This document shows, piece after piece, positions 7,258 through 16,938 of a stretch of 36,700 nucleotides of DNA; position 1 is the first letter of the stretch, and each line of letters starts with the position of its first letter. The position numbers and the translations under genes are program-made. Source of the DNA: Polaromonas sp. (GTDB lineage: Bacteria > Pseudomonadota > Gammaproteobacteria > Burkholderiales > Burkholderiaceae_C). Under the pieces are notes generated by a model. It ran no database searches, was not told the DNA's origin, and saw only the letters and a list, made by a program, of their open reading frames with translations. The stretch spans positions 1-36,700 of the forward strand of contig NZ_JABBPF010000181.1 in the NCBI RefSeq assembly GCF_012927415.1, written 5' to 3'.

Positions 7258-8697
7258 TCAATAGCGGTAGGCATTGGCCTTGTAGGGGCCCGCTTTGGAC
7301 ACGCCAATGTAGGCCGCCTGCTCGTCGCTCAGCTCGCTCAACATGGCGCCCACCTTTTTCAGGTGCAGACGCGCGACTTTTTCATCCAGATGCTTGGGCA
7401 GCACGTAGACCTTGCCGACTTCGTAATCAGCCTGCTTGGTGAACAGCTCGATCTGCGCAATTGTCTGGTTGGCAAAGCTTGACGACATCACGAAGCTGGG
7501 GTGGCCGGTGCCGCAACCCAGGTTCACCAGTCGGCCCTTGGCCAGCAAAATGATGCGCTTGCCGTCCGGGAAAATCACATGGTCAACCTGTGGCTTGATC
7601 TCTTCCCAGCTGCATTTTTCCAGCGACACGACGTCGATTTCATTGTCGAAGTGGCCGATGTTGCAGACGATGGCCTGGTCTTTCATGGCCGCCATATGCT
7701 CATAGGTAATCACGTTTTTGTTGCCGGTGGCCGACACAAAAATATCAGCCTTGTCGGCCGCGTATTCCATGGTCACGACCTTGTAGCCTTCCATCGCGGC
7801 CTGCAGCGCGTTGATCGGGTCGATTTCGGTGACCCATACCTGGGCGCTCAGCGCGCGCAGCGCCTGGGCCGAACCCTTGCCCACATCACCGTAGCCGGCC
7901 ACGCAGGCGACCTTGCCGGCAATCATCACGTCGGTGGCGCGCTTGATCGCGTCGACCAGTGATTCGCGGCAACCGTAGAGGTTGTCGAATTTGGATTTGG
8001 TGACCGAATCGTTGACGTTGATGGCGCGCAGGGCCAGATGGCCTTTGGCCGACATTTCGTTCAGGCGCAGCACGCCGGTGGTGGTTTCCTCGGTCACGCC
8101 GACAATGTTTTTCAGGCGGCGGCTATACCAGGTGCCGTCTTGGGCCAATTTGGCCTTGATGGCGTTGAACAGGCAGATTTCTTCTTCGCTGCCAGGCTTG
8201 GAGATCAGGCTGGCGTCGGTTTCAGCCTGGGTGCCCAAGTGCATTAGCAACGTAGCATCGCCGCCGTCGTCCAGAATCATGTTCGGACCTTCTCCCGGCG
8301 TGCCTCTGGCGCCGGTGAATTCAAAGATGCGGTGGGTGTAGTCCCAATAATCGGCCAGGGTTTCGCCTTTGATGGCAAACACGGGCGTGCCTCGCTCGGC
8401 GATCGCGGCGGCGGCATGGTCTTGCGTCGAGAATATGTTGCAAGAAGCCCAGCGCACTTCGGCGCCCAGCGCCTGCAGCGTTTCAATCAGCACGCCGGTC
8501 TGTATGGTCATGTGCAGCGAGCCGGTGATGCGCGCGCCTTTCAAAGGCTGGGCCTTTGCAAACTCTTCGCGAATGGCCATCAGGCCGGGCATTTCGGTTT
8601 CGGCGATCTTCAGCTCCTTGCGGCCCCAGGCGGCGAGGGACAGGTCGGCGATCACGTAATCAGGGCGGGTCAGGGTGGGTTTCAATACGGCGTTCAT
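7258..8697 (-). CDS. ahcY: S-adenosylhomocysteine hydrolase
   Basis: AhcY hydrolyses S-adenosylhomocysteine to adenosine and homocysteine, relieving product inhibition of SAM-dependent methyltransferases. The 479-aa protein has [16 protein letters not shown], the substrate-binding LDDGGD and [20 protein letters not shown], the NAD-binding GYGDVGKG (about 268-275), and the conserved C-terminus ending YKANAYRY. Length and the internal insert around 150-190 fit proteobacterial forms. The ATG at 8697 has GGAG seven bases upstream. A SAH riboswitch occupies the leader, so expression should rise with SAH level. It heads the unit with tlyA, metF and rlpA. Confidence 0.98.
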   Translation of the reverse strand: MNAVLKPTLTRPDYVIADLSLAAWGRKELKIAETEMPGLMAIREEFAKAQPLKGARITGSLHMTIQTGVLIETLQALGAEVRWASCNIFSTQDHAAAAIAERGTPVFAIKGETLADYWDYTHRIFEFTGARGTPGEGPNMILDDGGDATLLMHLGTQAETDASLISKPGSEEEICLFNAIKAKLAQDGTWYSRRLKNIVGVTEETTTGVLRLNEMSAKGHLALRAINVNDSVTKSKFDNLYGCRESLVDAIKRATDVMIAGKVACVAGYGDVGKGSAQALRALSAQVWVTEIDPINALQAAMEGYKVVTMEYAADKADIFVSATGNKNVITYEHMAAMKDQAIVCNIGHFDNEIDVVSLEKCSWEEIKPQVDHVIFPDGKRIILLAKGRLVNLGCGTGHPSFVMSSSFANQTIAQIELFTKQADYEVGKVYVLPKHLDEKVARLHLKKVGAMLSELSDEQAAYIGVSKAGPYKANAYRY

Positions 8698-8777
8698 CAG
8701 GATTCTCCAAAATCGGCGTCAATTGGGCAAAATAGCCACGCGCTTGGACCTTAAATTGGGGGGTCTGGTTTGTATGA

Positions 8778-8808
8778 CTCACCCGGCGTCAAGGCACATG
8801 CGGGTGAG
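8778..8808 (-). promoter_or_regulatory. Candidate expression-platform hairpin of the SAH riboswitch
   Basis: Perfect 8-bp arms CTCACCCG (minus strand 8808-8801) and CGGGTGAG (8785-8778) flank a 15-nt loop. The first arm overlaps the aptamer's 3' GCTCACC block, so this helix and the folded aptamer should be mutually exclusive. No T-run follows, so it is not an intrinsic terminator by itself. It could act on translation or on Rho access; that mechanism is inference. Confidence 0.5.
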
Positions 8809-8873
8809 CGTGGTTGCGAATGTCAATCCTGAGCCTGGACCACATGCAGTGGGTTGCAACGCTCCTCAGGAGA
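8801..8873 (-). ncRNA. S-adenosylhomocysteine (SAH) riboswitch aptamer
   Basis: On the minus strand the ahcY leader reads CCTGAGGAGCGTTGCAAC, then a small hairpin CCAC-TGCAT-GTGG, then CCAGGCTCAG, then a second GCAAC and GCTCACC. These match the conserved blocks of the SAH riboswitch as I recall it (GAGGAGCGcUGC, CCAGGCUC, GCUCACC), including the CTGAG/CTCAG closing helix. The class is known upstream of ahcY in betaproteobacteria and turns expression on when SAH binds. A TACAAT -10-like box at 8880-8885 would start transcription right at the aptamer's 5' end. Confidence 0.88.
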
Positions 8874-8938
8874 ACTGGCATTGTACAGAACACTGGAAAA
8901 CGGTGGCTTGGGAGCAAAAACCGCATGCGAAAATTCGA

Positions 8939-9763
8939 ATGATGCACCCACTGAAGGACTGGCCACTGCAAGCACGTCGCCTCATCATCGGCGTTTTAAC
9001 CGACATTGACGACACGCTGACGACGGACGGCGCCATCACGGCCGATGCGCTGGCGGCACTGGTGGCGCTACAAGCGGCGGGCCTGTACGTCATTGCCATA
9101 ACCGGCAGACCGGTCGGCTGGAGCACGCCCTTCGCCCTGGAGTGGCCGGTGGACGCCATCGTCGCCGAAAATGGCGCCGCAGCAATTTTTTTAAAAAAAA
9201 ATGCCGGCAGGTCCAATGAATACGGTCATGCTTTGCTATCAAAACTATATCAACAGGATGAATCGACGCGACGCGCCAACGATCGACGAATGCAGCGAGT
9301 GGCGCGACGCGTGATGCGGGAAGTGCCTGGCGCCAGGCTGTCAGACGACAGTCCCGGCCGCGAAACCGATATGGCCGTCGATCACAGCGAATTTACGCAT
9401 CTGCCAGCCGAACAGATCGCGCAGGTGCTGCGGATCATGCACGGCGAGGGCATGAATGCGACCGTCAGCTCGATCCACATCAACGGCTGGTTTGGCACGC
9501 ACAACAAGCTCGATGGCGCGCGCTGGATTGTGCGCGAGCTGCTGGGCCGCGAATTGAACGCGGAAATGGACCGTTGGGTTTACGTTGGCGATTCGACCAA
9601 CGACCAGCTGATGTTCGAAGCTTTTGATAACTCGGTGGGCGTGGCCAATGTGCGGCGCTTTGAAGCGCAGCTGACGCGCGCGCCGCGCTACATCACCGAG
9701 GGCGAGCGCGGCGCAGGCTTTGCCGAAGTGGCGGCCGCGCTACTGACCGCGCGCACTGCCTGA
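8939..9763 (+). CDS. HAD-superfamily phosphatase (HAD-IIB, SPP-like) with repeat-encoded loop
   Basis: A haloacid-dehalogenase-type hydrolase of about 274 aa. Motif I is TDIDDTLTTDG (Asp22 nucleophile, Asp24), motif II lies in ITGRPVGW, VAENGA follows, and the C-terminal acid motif is YVGDSTNDQLMFEAF followed by VGVANV. The cap has VSSIHINGWFGTHNKLDG. This pattern matches SPP/Cof-like phosphatases of unknown substrate in Burkholderiales. Start is ATG 8939 or the adjacent 8942; the ribosome-binding site is weak. Codons upstream of it have no family similarity and overlap the ahcY riboswitch. Residues about 84-106 are encoded by repeat copy B, at a loop that varies in length among homologues. 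It is divergent from ahcY. The substrate cannot be told. Confidence 0.85.
   Translation: MMHPLKDWPLQARRLIIGVLTDIDDTLTTDGAITADALAALVALQAAGLYVIAITGRPVGWSTPFALEWPVDAIVAENGAAAIFLKKNAGRSNEYGHALLSKLYQQDESTRRANDRRMQRVARRVMREVPGARLSDDSPGRETDMAVDHSEFTHLPAEQIAQVLRIMHGEGMNATVSSIHINGWFGTHNKLDGARWIVRELLGRELNAEMDRWVYVGDSTNDQLMFEAFDNSVGVANVRRFEAQLTRAPRYITEGERGAGFAEVAAALLTARTA
9188..9256 (+). repeat. Dispersed degenerate repeat, copy B, in frame within the HAD gene
   Basis: The 46-bp core (9208-9253) shares CAGGTCCA, AATACGG, GCTA and CAAAAC with copy A in rlmJ (33/46 by my count) and matches intergenic copy C at 31/46. An A-rich run at 9193-9201 leads into the core, as a T-rich run does in copy C. It is markedly AT-richer than the surrounding gene and has the gene's orientation. 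It is read in a different frame from copy A. Confidence 0.65.
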
Positions 9764-9778
9764 CGCGTGAGGCTGCAT

Positions 9779-9931
9779 CAGGCGAGTTTTGCCAGACCCC
9801 GCTTTTCGGCCGATGCTTTCTCGCGGGCGACGGTGGTATTGGCGAACTTGGAATGCGCCTCTGTAAAGATGAAGTGGCGGTTTTGCAGTGTGATGAGGCT
9901 CGCCACATCAGAAAGGCAGCCCAGATACCAG
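9779..9931 (-). pseudogene. Possible C-terminal remnant of a lost minus-strand gene
   Basis: From about 9931 down to the TGA at 9779-9781 the minus strand is open and reads like protein, for example LITLQNRHFIFTEAHSKFAN, then the lysine/alanine-rich end. No ATG/GTG with a ribosome-binding site lies at its beginning, and repeat copy C sits just upstream (9961-10026). It may be the tail of a decayed gene. I do not recognise the family, and chance is possible. Confidence 0.25.
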
Positions 9932-9960
9932 CACACTGGCTTCAAGTCCGTTTCAGTCGT

Positions 9961-10026
9961 TTTTTGTGCTTTTCAAGCCTCTTGTCCAACGGATACGGTC
10001 TTGTATTGCTATTTATTTAATAGTAA
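9961..10026 (+). repeat. Dispersed degenerate repeat, copy C, intergenic
   Basis: The core (9981-10026) contains GTCCAA, GATACGGTC and TTGCTAT at the same spacing as copy B; my gapless alignment gives 31 of 46 identical. It is preceded by a T-run and TTCAAGCCTCT, a feature I recall from abundant intergenic repeats in Comamonadaceae genomes. This copy shows the family's likely ancestral, noncoding state. Confidence 0.65.
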
Positions 10027-10151
10027 TCAGAATTTTGGGCAATCAGACTTTTGGCGGGGCTACCCCAGAACAGTTGCTCGCACTTGTTGGCGCGCTCTGC
10101 CGTTGGGTAGGGTCCAACTTTTTTCAGGCGGCCGCGCATCGGCCTTGCACA

Positions 10152-10646
10152 TCAGCAACCCGAGGGGCGGTTGCCGCGCATTGGTATGGCTCCGGTGACG
10201 GTCAACGTATTGGTATCTGATGCGGTCGATGACAGCACCTTGTTCTTGAAGGCGACCCGGTCGTTGCGGCGATCGACCACGCTATCGTCCACCGCGCCTG
10301 ATGCGTACACAATGCCGTTGACAGTGACTTCGAGGCGGCTGAGAGTCGTGGCGCCTTCCCGGTATGCGACTTTGCCCGACATGGTGACGGCGCCGTCCCG
10401 GAACTTGCTCAGGTTGTTGAAGGAAAACACGCAGGTGGTGTTGGAGATATCAAATATTTTTTCCACATCGGAAAGGCCGACCTGGCTGCTTCCGTAAAAC
10501 CCGTTCTGGCCCGCTACCGTGGCCGCCGTCACGGTGATCAGCGAATCGGCGTCGGAGGGCTGTGGCTCGTCGCCCCCACCACCGCAGCCGGCGAGCAGCG
10601 AGGCAGCGGCGGCGCAGATCACAAAAGCGGGTAAACGGTTTTTCAT
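10152..10646 (-). CDS. Small lipoprotein of unknown function
   Basis: A 164-aa protein with a signal peptide and lipobox LAGC (Cys21), followed by a GGGG run and a short acidic linker. The mature part is predicted to be beta-rich, with SGKVAYREGATTLSRLEVTV and two cysteines (TTCVF and the final Cys). No enzyme motif is visible. It should be anchored in the outer membrane or periplasm. Start ATG 10646 is set by the signal peptide; a longer frame to 10847 adds no lipoprotein features. It is downstream of uvrA on the same strand but about 200 bp away, so probably has its own promoter. I do not recognise a family. Confidence 0.7.
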   Translation of the reverse strand: MKNRLPAFVICAAAASLLAGCGGGGDEPQPSDADSLITVTAATVAGQNGFYGSSQVGLSDVEKIFDISNTTCVFSFNNLSKFRDGAVTMSGKVAYREGATTLSRLEVTVNGIVYASGAVDDSVVDRRNDRVAFKNKVLSSTASDTNTLTVTGAIPMRGNRPSGC

Positions 10647-10847
10647 GATTGATCCAAAAGGGTTGCTGATGCTCAATCGTAGAAAAAAGTTCATGCGATG
10701 TTTGTAGTGAATGATCGCGTAAGCCTGTAAGCCTGCATGTATGTAACCAGCCTCGATCATCCAGTCCAACCTTTTGAGCGAAACAAGCCTAGAGCATGAG
10801 CGCTCCTCTTCGCTTGAGGTTTTCTCCGCCCATTGCGGACCCTGCAA

Positions 10848-13800
10848 TCAGGCAGTCCGCAGTAGCACGTTCCTGAGCGCATTGCCGGTGTGCGTGCCCA
10901 ACTTCACCACCGCCTCCGGCGGCGCGGACGCCACAACCCGGCCACCGGCGTTGCCGCCATCCGGCCCCAGGTCAATCACCCAGTCGGCCTCGGCGATCAC
11001 GTCGAGGTCGTGCTCGATCACGATCACGCTATGCCCACCATTGACGAGACGGTGCAAGACCTGGATCAGCTTTTCTACATCGGCCATGTGCAGGCCCACC
11101 GTCGGCTCGTCGAGCACGTAAAGCGTGTGCGGCGCCTTCTGGCCGCGCCGGGTGATGTCGTCGCGCACCTTGCTCAGTTCGGTCACCAGCTTGATGCGCT
11201 GCGCTTCGCCGCCTGACAGCGTCGGCGAAGGCTGGCCAAGCGTTAGGTAGCCCAGGCCCACATCTTTCAGCAGTTGCAGCGGGTGGCCGATGGCGGGCAT
11301 GGAGGCGAAGAAGTCCACGGCCTCATCGACTTCCATTTTCAGTACGTCGCCGATGCTTTTGCCGCGCCAGGTGACAGCCAGCGTTTCGGGGTTAAAGCGG
11401 GCGCCGTGGCAGGTTTCGCACAGCACTTTGACGTCGGGCAGAAAGCTCATGCCGATGGTGCGCACGCCCGCACCTTCGCAGGTCGGGCAGCGGCCTTCGC
11501 CGGTGTTGAAGGAAAAGCGCCCCGCCGCATACCCACGCGCACGCGCTTCGAGCGTGTCGGCGAATAGCTTGCGCACCGTGTCCCAGAAGCCGATGTAGGT
11601 GGCCGGGCAGGAGCGCGGCGTTTTGCCGATGGGCGTCTGGTCAACTTCGAGCACGCGGTCAACGGCCTGGTAGCCATCAATGCTTTCGCAACCGGTCCAG
11701 GCCGGGTGTTTGCCCGCGTCGTCGGCCGCGCGTCCCGCTCGGGTCGATCGTTGCATGACCGCGGCATGCACATTGGTCAGCAGCACATCGCGCGCCAAGG
11801 TTGACTTGCCCGAGCCGGACACGCCTGTGACCGCGACCAGCCGATTCAGCGGCACATCGACAGAGACGTTTTTCAGGTTGTGCAGCGTGGCGTCGGCGAC
11901 CGCGAGCCAGGAGGTGTAGGGGCTGGCTGCAACCGGGGCGGCGTTGTGCAAAACGCTTGCGCTGGCTGCCGCGGCCTTGATGGCCTGCGCTTTCAGGACG
12001 GCTTTTGCCTGCTTGCCAAGCGGTTTTGCGGCGGCTGCGCTCGATGAGCCCGCCGAGGGGGCGTCTGGGCCCGGTTCCGCAACGGCGCCTCCCGTCCGCG
12101 TTTCGCGGCGAATTTGCAGCGGGTGAATCAACGGATGCGCCAGGTAGCGGCCGGTCAGAGACTCCGGTACGCCAGAGAGCTGTGAAACGCTACCTTGCGC
12201 CACCAGCTGCCCGCCACGCTTGCCCGCACCCGGGCCGATGTCGATGATATTGTCGGCGCGGCGTATGGTGTCCTCGTCGTGCTCGACCACCACCAGCGTG
12301 TTGCCGCGTTCACTGAGCTTGGCTAAAGCGCCGAGCAAAATCTGGTTGTCGCGCGGATGCAGGCCGATGGTGGGCTCATCGAGCACATAACAGACGCCCT
12401 GCAGATTGGAGCCAAGCTGCGCCGCAAGCCGGATGCGCTGCGCTTCACCGCCCGACAGCGTGGGCGCGCCCCGGTCCAGCGTGAGGTAGCCCAGCCCGAC
12501 ATTTTCAAGGAATTCCAGCCGGCTTTTGATTTCCGGAATCAGGTCGCGGGCAATGCCAGCCTCGCGTCCCGCCAGCGCCAGCTGATCAACCCAGGCGCGC
12601 ACATCAGTCACCGACAAGGCAGCAATTTCGGCGATGCCGACGCCGGCAAATTTCACGGCTCTTGCCTGGGCATTGAGGCGCGTGCCTTCGCAGCTCGGGC
12701 AGACGGCGTCGAGCACGTCGTCGGTTTCGGGTTCACCAAAGGTCTGCTCGCGCCCCTTGTTGTCGTCAACGCCCAGCACCGAATCGTCAAACACTTTGCG
12801 CTGGTCTTTGGTGAGCTTGACGCCTGTTCCCACGCAATCGGGGCACCAGCCGTGCTTGCTGTTGTAACTAAACAGGCGCGGGTCAAGTTCAGGGTAAGAG
12901 GTAGAACAGATGGGACAGGCGCGCCGGGTCGAGAAGGCTTCAAGCTTGCCAATCGCCTTTGCGCTGCTGCCGGCCAGCATCGCACCGCGCAGTCCATCAA
13001 GCGGCGCGAGCACATGCACCACGCCCTTGCCGTGCTCCAGCGCGCTGGCCAAAGTCGCGCGCAAAGCGGCTTCGTTGTCGGGCGATACCTGGAGGTCGGC
13101 GATCGGCAGCTCGAGCGTATGTTCCTTGAATCGGTCAATACGCGGAAAGCCGGTAGTGGGCAAGAATTCACCATCAACCCGCAGGTGCGTGTAGCCGCGT
13201 GGCCGTGCCCAGTCAGCCAGCTCGGTATAGACGCCCTTGCGGTTCATCACCAGCGGAGCGAGCAGGCCGATATGCTGGCCTCGGTAGGTTTTGAGCAGTT
13301 GCGCGGCAATGCTCTCGGGGCTTTGCGGCATCACCGCAGCGCCGTCTTTGGTGCAGTGCTGCACGCCCAGCTTGACGTAGAGCAGGCGCAGAAAATGCCA
13401 GACTTCGGTGGTCGTGCCGACGGTCGATTTGCGCCCGCCGCGCGACAGGCGCTGCTCGATCGCCACGGTAGGCGGAATCCCGTACACCGCATCGACCTCG
13501 GGCCGCCCGGCCGGTTGCACGATGCTGCGCGCGTAGGCGTTGAGCGATTCGAGATAGCGCCGCTGGCCTTCGTTGAACAGGATGTCAAAGGCAAGCGTGG
13601 ACTTGCCAGAACCCGACACGCCGGTCACCACATTGAATTTGCCGCGCGGAATATCGACCGACAAGCTCTTGAGGTTGTTTTCCCGGGCGTTGACGATCTG
13701 GATCATGTTCGAGAAAGCCGGTCGGGTCTTCCACGCCTTGGGCCGCTGCTCTTCAACTTTGTACGTCTGGCCCATGGCCAGCTCGTACTCGCGCAGCGCC

Positions 13801-16760
13801 AGCGCCGTGTGCGAGGTCGGGTGCTGTCGGACGTCCTCAGGCGAGCCCTGGGCCACCAGCAGTCCGCCCGCTTCGCCGCCCTCCGGCCCCAAGTCAATCA
13901 GCCAGTCGGCCGAGCGGATCACGTCCAGGTTGTGTTCGATGACGATGAGAGAGTTGCCGGCTTCGAGCAGCTTGCGCAGCGCGCGCATGAGTTTGGCAAT
14001 ATCGTCAAAATGAAGGCCGGTGGTCGGCTCGTCAAACAAAAATAGCGTGCCGCGACCGGGATATCTCAAAGCCATTGCCTGATTGCTGGCGCTTTTGCCT
14101 TTACCGGCCGTCTTGCTGGCGTTGGCGAGGAAACCAGCCAGTTTGAGCCGCTGCGCCTCACCGCCCGAAAGCGTGGGCACGGGCTGGCCCAGCTTCACGT
14201 ATTCCAGGCCGACATCGACGATCGGCTGCAATGCGCGTACCACCTCGCGGTCTTGGGCAAACAGTTGCACTGCCTCGCTGACTGTGAGGTCGAGCACGTC
14301 GGACACGTTCAGCAGCCTGGGCTTGAGCTGGCCGATGGCGTTGCGCTCGATGGTCACCTCCAGAATTTCGGGTCGATAGCGCTTGCCGTCGCAATCGGGG
14401 CAACGCAAATAGACATCGCTCAAAAACTGCATCTCAACGTGTTCAAAACCCGATCCGCCACAAGTCGGGCAACGTCCGTCACCGTTGTTGAAACTGAATT
14501 TGGAGGCGGTGTAGCTGCGCTGTCTGGCCAATGGGGCTTGCGCAAACAATTCACGCATGGCGTCCCAGGCGCCTACATAGCTGGCCGGATTGGAGCGAGC
14601 GGTCTTGCCGATCGGCGACTGGTCAACAAACACCACGTCGGTCAGGTGGTCGGCGCCCATCAAGCGGTCATGCAGGCCTGGCGTTTCGGTCGCCTTGCCA
14701 AACTGGCGCAGCAAGGCGGGTGCCAGGATGTCCTGCATCAGCGTGGATTTACCCGAGCCGCTGACACCAGTAACGCAAACCAGGCGCTGCAGCGGAAACT
14801 CGACTGTCAGATTTTTCAGGTTGTGGTCGCGCGCGCCTTCCAGAATCAAGCGTGGCGTGCTGTCAGTCACCGCCCGCCTGAAGCCCATGCCGACCTGCTT
14901 GCGCGCACCCAGATAGGCACCCGTCAGCGTGTCAGCATGCCTGAGGTCTTCGGGCGTGCCGTCAAACACGATCTGACCGCCCTTCTCGCCCGGGCCGGGG
15001 CCCATGTCGATCATGCGGTCGGCTGCCATCATCACTGCCGGGTCGTGCTCGACCACGACCAGTGTGTTGCCGGCATCGCGCAGCCGGTGCATGGCCTGAG
15101 TGATGCGGTTCATGTCCCGCGGGTGCAGGCCGATGGACGGCTCGTCAAGCACAAACAGCGTGTTGACCAGCGACGTGCCCAGCGCGGTGGTCAGGTTGAT
15201 GCGCTGCACTTCACCGCCTGAAAGCGTGCGACTCTGACGGTCCAGCGTGAGATAACCAATGCCGACATCGCAAAGGTATTTGACGCGGGTGCGGATCTCT
15301 TCAAACAGGGACTTCAGGGCTTTTCTCTCGGCTTCGTCGCCCATCACCTCCAGCGAAAGATTGCCGAAAAACTGCTGCAGCCGCTCAATCGGCAGGCGCA
15401 TCAAGTCATGCAGGCACAAGCCCGGCAGCGCTTCAAGCTGCCCGCGACTCCACTGAACGCCCACCGGCATGAGGCGCTGAACGGCCGGCAGCACCGCATC
15501 GGCAGCCTCTTTCGAACCGATGCGCCAGAGCAAAGGCTCCAGTTTGAGGCGAGCGCCGCCGCAGGTTCCACACAGTGTGTAGCTGCGGTACTTGGACAGC
15601 AGCACGCGGATGTGCATCTTGTAGGACTTGCTTTCCAGGTAGGCAAAAAATCGCTTGATGCCGAACCAGTGCTGCTTCCATTTGCCGTTCCAGCTGGGTG
15701 AACCGTTGATGACCCAGCTTTGCTGCTCGGGCGTGAGTTTGTACCAGGGCGTGTCGCGCGGAATACCCGCCGCTTCGGCGTGGCGCATCAGATCGTCCTG
15801 TGCTTCCTTCCAGGCGGGCGTCTGCATGGGTTTGATGGCGCCAGCGCGCAGCGTCAGCTTGTCGTTGGGAATCACCAATCCGTAATCCACCCCGATCACC
15901 CGGCCAAAGCCCTTGCAGGTTTCGCAGGCCCCCATGGCCGAGTTGAAGGAAAACAGCGAGGGCGTCGGATCGGTATAACGCAGGTCACTGTCGGGGCAAT
16001 GCAGACCGGTTGAAAAACGCCACATTTCGTCCTGCGCGCTGTCGCCGCCAGCGTCCTGCTGCTGCACATACACATTGAGCCGGCCGCCGCGCTTCAGGGC
16101 CGTTTCTATCGCCTCGATGGCGCGTATTTTTTCAGTGCTGTGCAGGCGAAAGCGGTCGGCCACCACGTCCATCAGCTTGTGCGGACCAGCCGGCGTGTTG
16201 ATTTCTCTTTCCGCATGGACGCGGGTAAAACCGCTGGCAGATAGCCATTGCTCAAGCTGCCCGGCACTGGTGTTGCCCGGTAGCTCGACCGGAAACGTCA
16301 TGACGACTCTTGGATCACCGTCGAGGGTGCGCGCCATCAGCTCGGCATAAATCGACTCGGGTGTGTCGTGCCGCACGGCCTGCGCGGTCTGCCGGTCAAA
16401 TAGCCGGGCCGCGCGGGCATAGAGCAATTTGAGGTGGTCATTGAGCTCGGTCATGGTGCCCACGGTCGAGCGGGAAGAGCGTACCGGATTGGTCTGGTCA
16501 ATCGCAATGGCGGGCGGCACGCCTTCGACCTTGTCAACAGCCGGCTTGTCCATGCGATCGAGAAACTGCCGCGCGTAGGCCGAAAAAGTCTCCACATAGC
16601 GCCGCTGGCCTTCGGCGAACAGCGTGTCAAATACCAGCGAGGATTTCCCCGAACCACTGGGGCCGGTCACTACCGTCATTTCGCCGGTGCGGATATCCAG
16701 GTCAAGGTTTTTGAGGTTGTGCTGGCGTGCGCCGCGAATGCGGATGATTCCCTGAGACAT
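10848..16760 (-). CDS. uvrA: Double-length UvrA-like excinuclease ATPase (two UvrA units in one chain)
   Basis: UvrA is the damage-recognition ATPase of nucleotide excision repair and normally has about 940 aa and two ABC modules. This frame has about 1970 aa and two complete UvrA units. Unit 1 spans about 1-1000 and unit 2 about 1019-1970, the latter starting at [14 protein letters not shown]. All four ABC modules look intact: Walker A GPSGSGKS (33-40) and three GVSGSGKS (about 664, 1045 and 1645), four LSGGE signatures, and four DEP Walker B motifs. Each unit has paired CxxC zinc sites, for example [11 protein letters not shown] and CPTCEGAG. An Ala/Gly/Ser-rich linker lies near residues 1547-1610. 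Start is ATG 16760 ([20 protein letters not shown]). Such long forms are known in some proteobacteria besides a normal uvrA; whether this one is the repair enzyme or a paralogue cannot be told. Confidence 0.9.
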   Translation of the reverse strand: MSQGIIRIRGARQHNLKNLDLDIRTGEMTVVTGPSGSGKSSLVFDTLFAEGQRRYVETFSAYARQFLDRMDKPAVDKVEGVPPAIAIDQTNPVRSSRSTVGTMTELNDHLKLLYARAARLFDRQTAQAVRHDTPESIYAELMARTLDGDPRVVMTFPVELPGNTSAGQLEQWLSASGFTRVHAEREINTPAGPHKLMDVVADRFRLHSTEKIRAIEAIETALKRGGRLNVYVQQQDAGGDSAQDEMWRFSTGLHCPDSDLRYTDPTPSLFSFNSAMGACETCKGFGRVIGVDYGLVIPNDKLTLRAGAIKPMQTPAWKEAQDDLMRHAEAAGIPRDTPWYKLTPEQQSWVINGSPSWNGKWKQHWFGIKRFFAYLESKSYKMHIRVLLSKYRSYTLCGTCGGARLKLEPLLWRIGSKEAADAVLPAVQRLMPVGVQWSRGQLEALPGLCLHDLMRLPIERLQQFFGNLSLEVMGDEAERKALKSLFEEIRTRVKYLCDVGIGYLTLDRQSRTLSGGEVQRINLTTALGTSLVNTLFVLDEPSIGLHPRDMNRITQAMHRLRDAGNTLVVVEHDPAVMMAADRMIDMGPGPGEKGGQIVFDGTPEDLRHADTLTGAYLGARKQVGMGFRRAVTDSTPRLILEGARDHNLKNLTVEFPLQRLVCVTGVSGSGKSTLMQDILAPALLRQFGKATETPGLHDRLMGADHLTDVVFVDQSPIGKTARSNPASYVGAWDAMRELFAQAPLARQRSYTASKFSFNNGDGRCPTCGGSGFEHVEMQFLSDVYLRCPDCDGKRYRPEILEVTIERNAIGQLKPRLLNVSDVLDLTVSEAVQLFAQDREVVRALQPIVDVGLEYVKLGQPVPTLSGGEAQRLKLAGFLANASKTAGKGKSASNQAMALRYPGRGTLFLFDEPTTGLHFDDIAKLMRALRKLLEAGNSLIVIEHNLDVIRSADWLIDLGPEGGEAGGLLVAQGSPEDVRQHPTSHTALALREYELAMGQTYKVEEQRPKAWKTRPAFSNMIQIVNARENNLKSLSVDIPRGKFNVVTGVSGSGKSTLAFDILFNEGQRRYLESLNAYARSIVQPAGRPEVDAVYGIPPTVAIEQRLSRGGRKSTVGTTTEVWHFLRLLYVKLGVQHCTKDGAAVMPQSPESIAAQLLKTYRGQHIGLLAPLVMNRKGVYTELADWARPRGYTHLRVDGEFLPTTGFPRIDRFKEHTLELPIADLQVSPDNEAALRATLASALEHGKGVVHVLAPLDGLRGAMLAGSSAKAIGKLEAFSTRRACPICSTSYPELDPRLFSYNSKHGWCPDCVGTGVKLTKDQRKVFDDSVLGVDDNKGREQTFGEPETDDVLDAVCPSCEGTRLNAQARAVKFAGVGIAEIAALSVTDVRAWVDQLALAGREAGIARDLIPEIKSRLEFLENVGLGYLTLDRGAPTLSGGEAQRIRLAAQLGSNLQGVCYVLDEPTIGLHPRDNQILLGALAKLSERGNTLVVVEHDEDTIRRADNIIDIGPGAGKRGGQLVAQGSVSQLSGVPESLTGRYLAHPLIHPLQIRRETRTGGAVAEPGPDAPSAGSSSAAAAKPLGKQAKAVLKAQAIKAAAASASVLHNAAPVAASPYTSWLAVADATLHNLKNVSVDVPLNRLVAVTGVSGSGKSTLARDVLLTNVHAAVMQRSTRAGRAADDAGKHPAWTGCESIDGYQAVDRVLEVDQTPIGKTPRSCPATYIGFWDTVRKLFADTLEARARGYAAGRFSFNTGEGRCPTCEGAGVRTIGMSFLPDVKVLCETCHGARFNPETLAVTWRGKSIGDVLKMEVDEAVDFFASMPAIGHPLQLLKDVGLGYLTLGQPSPTLSGGEAQRIKLVTELSKVRDDITRRGQKAPHTLYVLDEPTVGLHMADVEKLIQVLHRLVNGGHSVIVIEHDLDVIAEADWVIDLGPDGGNAGGRVVASAPPEAVVKLGTHTGNALRNVLLRTA

Positions 16761-16938
16761 TAAGGTGAGGTCTTTCCTGAAAAGGTCAAACATTCTAGGC
16801 AGAACCATTTTGAATGTCGGGTTTGGGGGTTAACGCCGCCTGTGGACTCTCCAGTTGGCGCAGTCGTGGTTTGCACGTCTCGTCAAGTTAATACTTTTAT
16901 GCTTCACTCATAGCCTCGATATAAACAGGGAAAACAAA

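Larger units (their letters stand above)
9764..10151. other. Intergenic region between convergent genes with repeat copy C and a possible gene remnant
   Basis: This stretch separates the HAD gene from the minus-strand lipoprotein gene. It holds repeat copy C (about 9961-10026). On the minus strand 9779-9931 there is an open frame without a plausible start, ending FANTTVAREKASAEKRGLAK-LA-stop, that looks like the C-terminus of a protein. No intrinsic terminator with a T-run is evident. I see no tRNA or mobile element. Confidence 0.4.

Noticed and set aside
8702..8877. Pairing of GTTCTCC near 8877 with the ahcY ribosome-binding site GGAGAA as an anti-Shine-Dalgarno switch
   Set aside because: The likely transcript start near 8872 would leave most of the GTTCTCC out of the RNA.
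12357..14045. 562-codon open frame on the plus strand
   Set aside because: It is antisense to uvrA, whose motifs are intact across the whole stretch. High GC makes long shadow frames common; its composition (Arg/His/Gln/Gly-rich) is typical of them.
14050..14110. Possible fifth repeat copy in the uvrA linker between LSGGE and the DEP motif of module 2
   Set aside because: Only short scattered matches to the repeat core; no AATACGG or GCTA-CAAAA block. The linker is more simply low-complexity.
10848..16760. uvrA double length as a missed stop or two fused genes by sequencing error
   Set aside because: The frame runs without a break through a linker, and long UvrA forms of this size are known in other proteobacteria. 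I keep assembly error only as a low-probability alternative.
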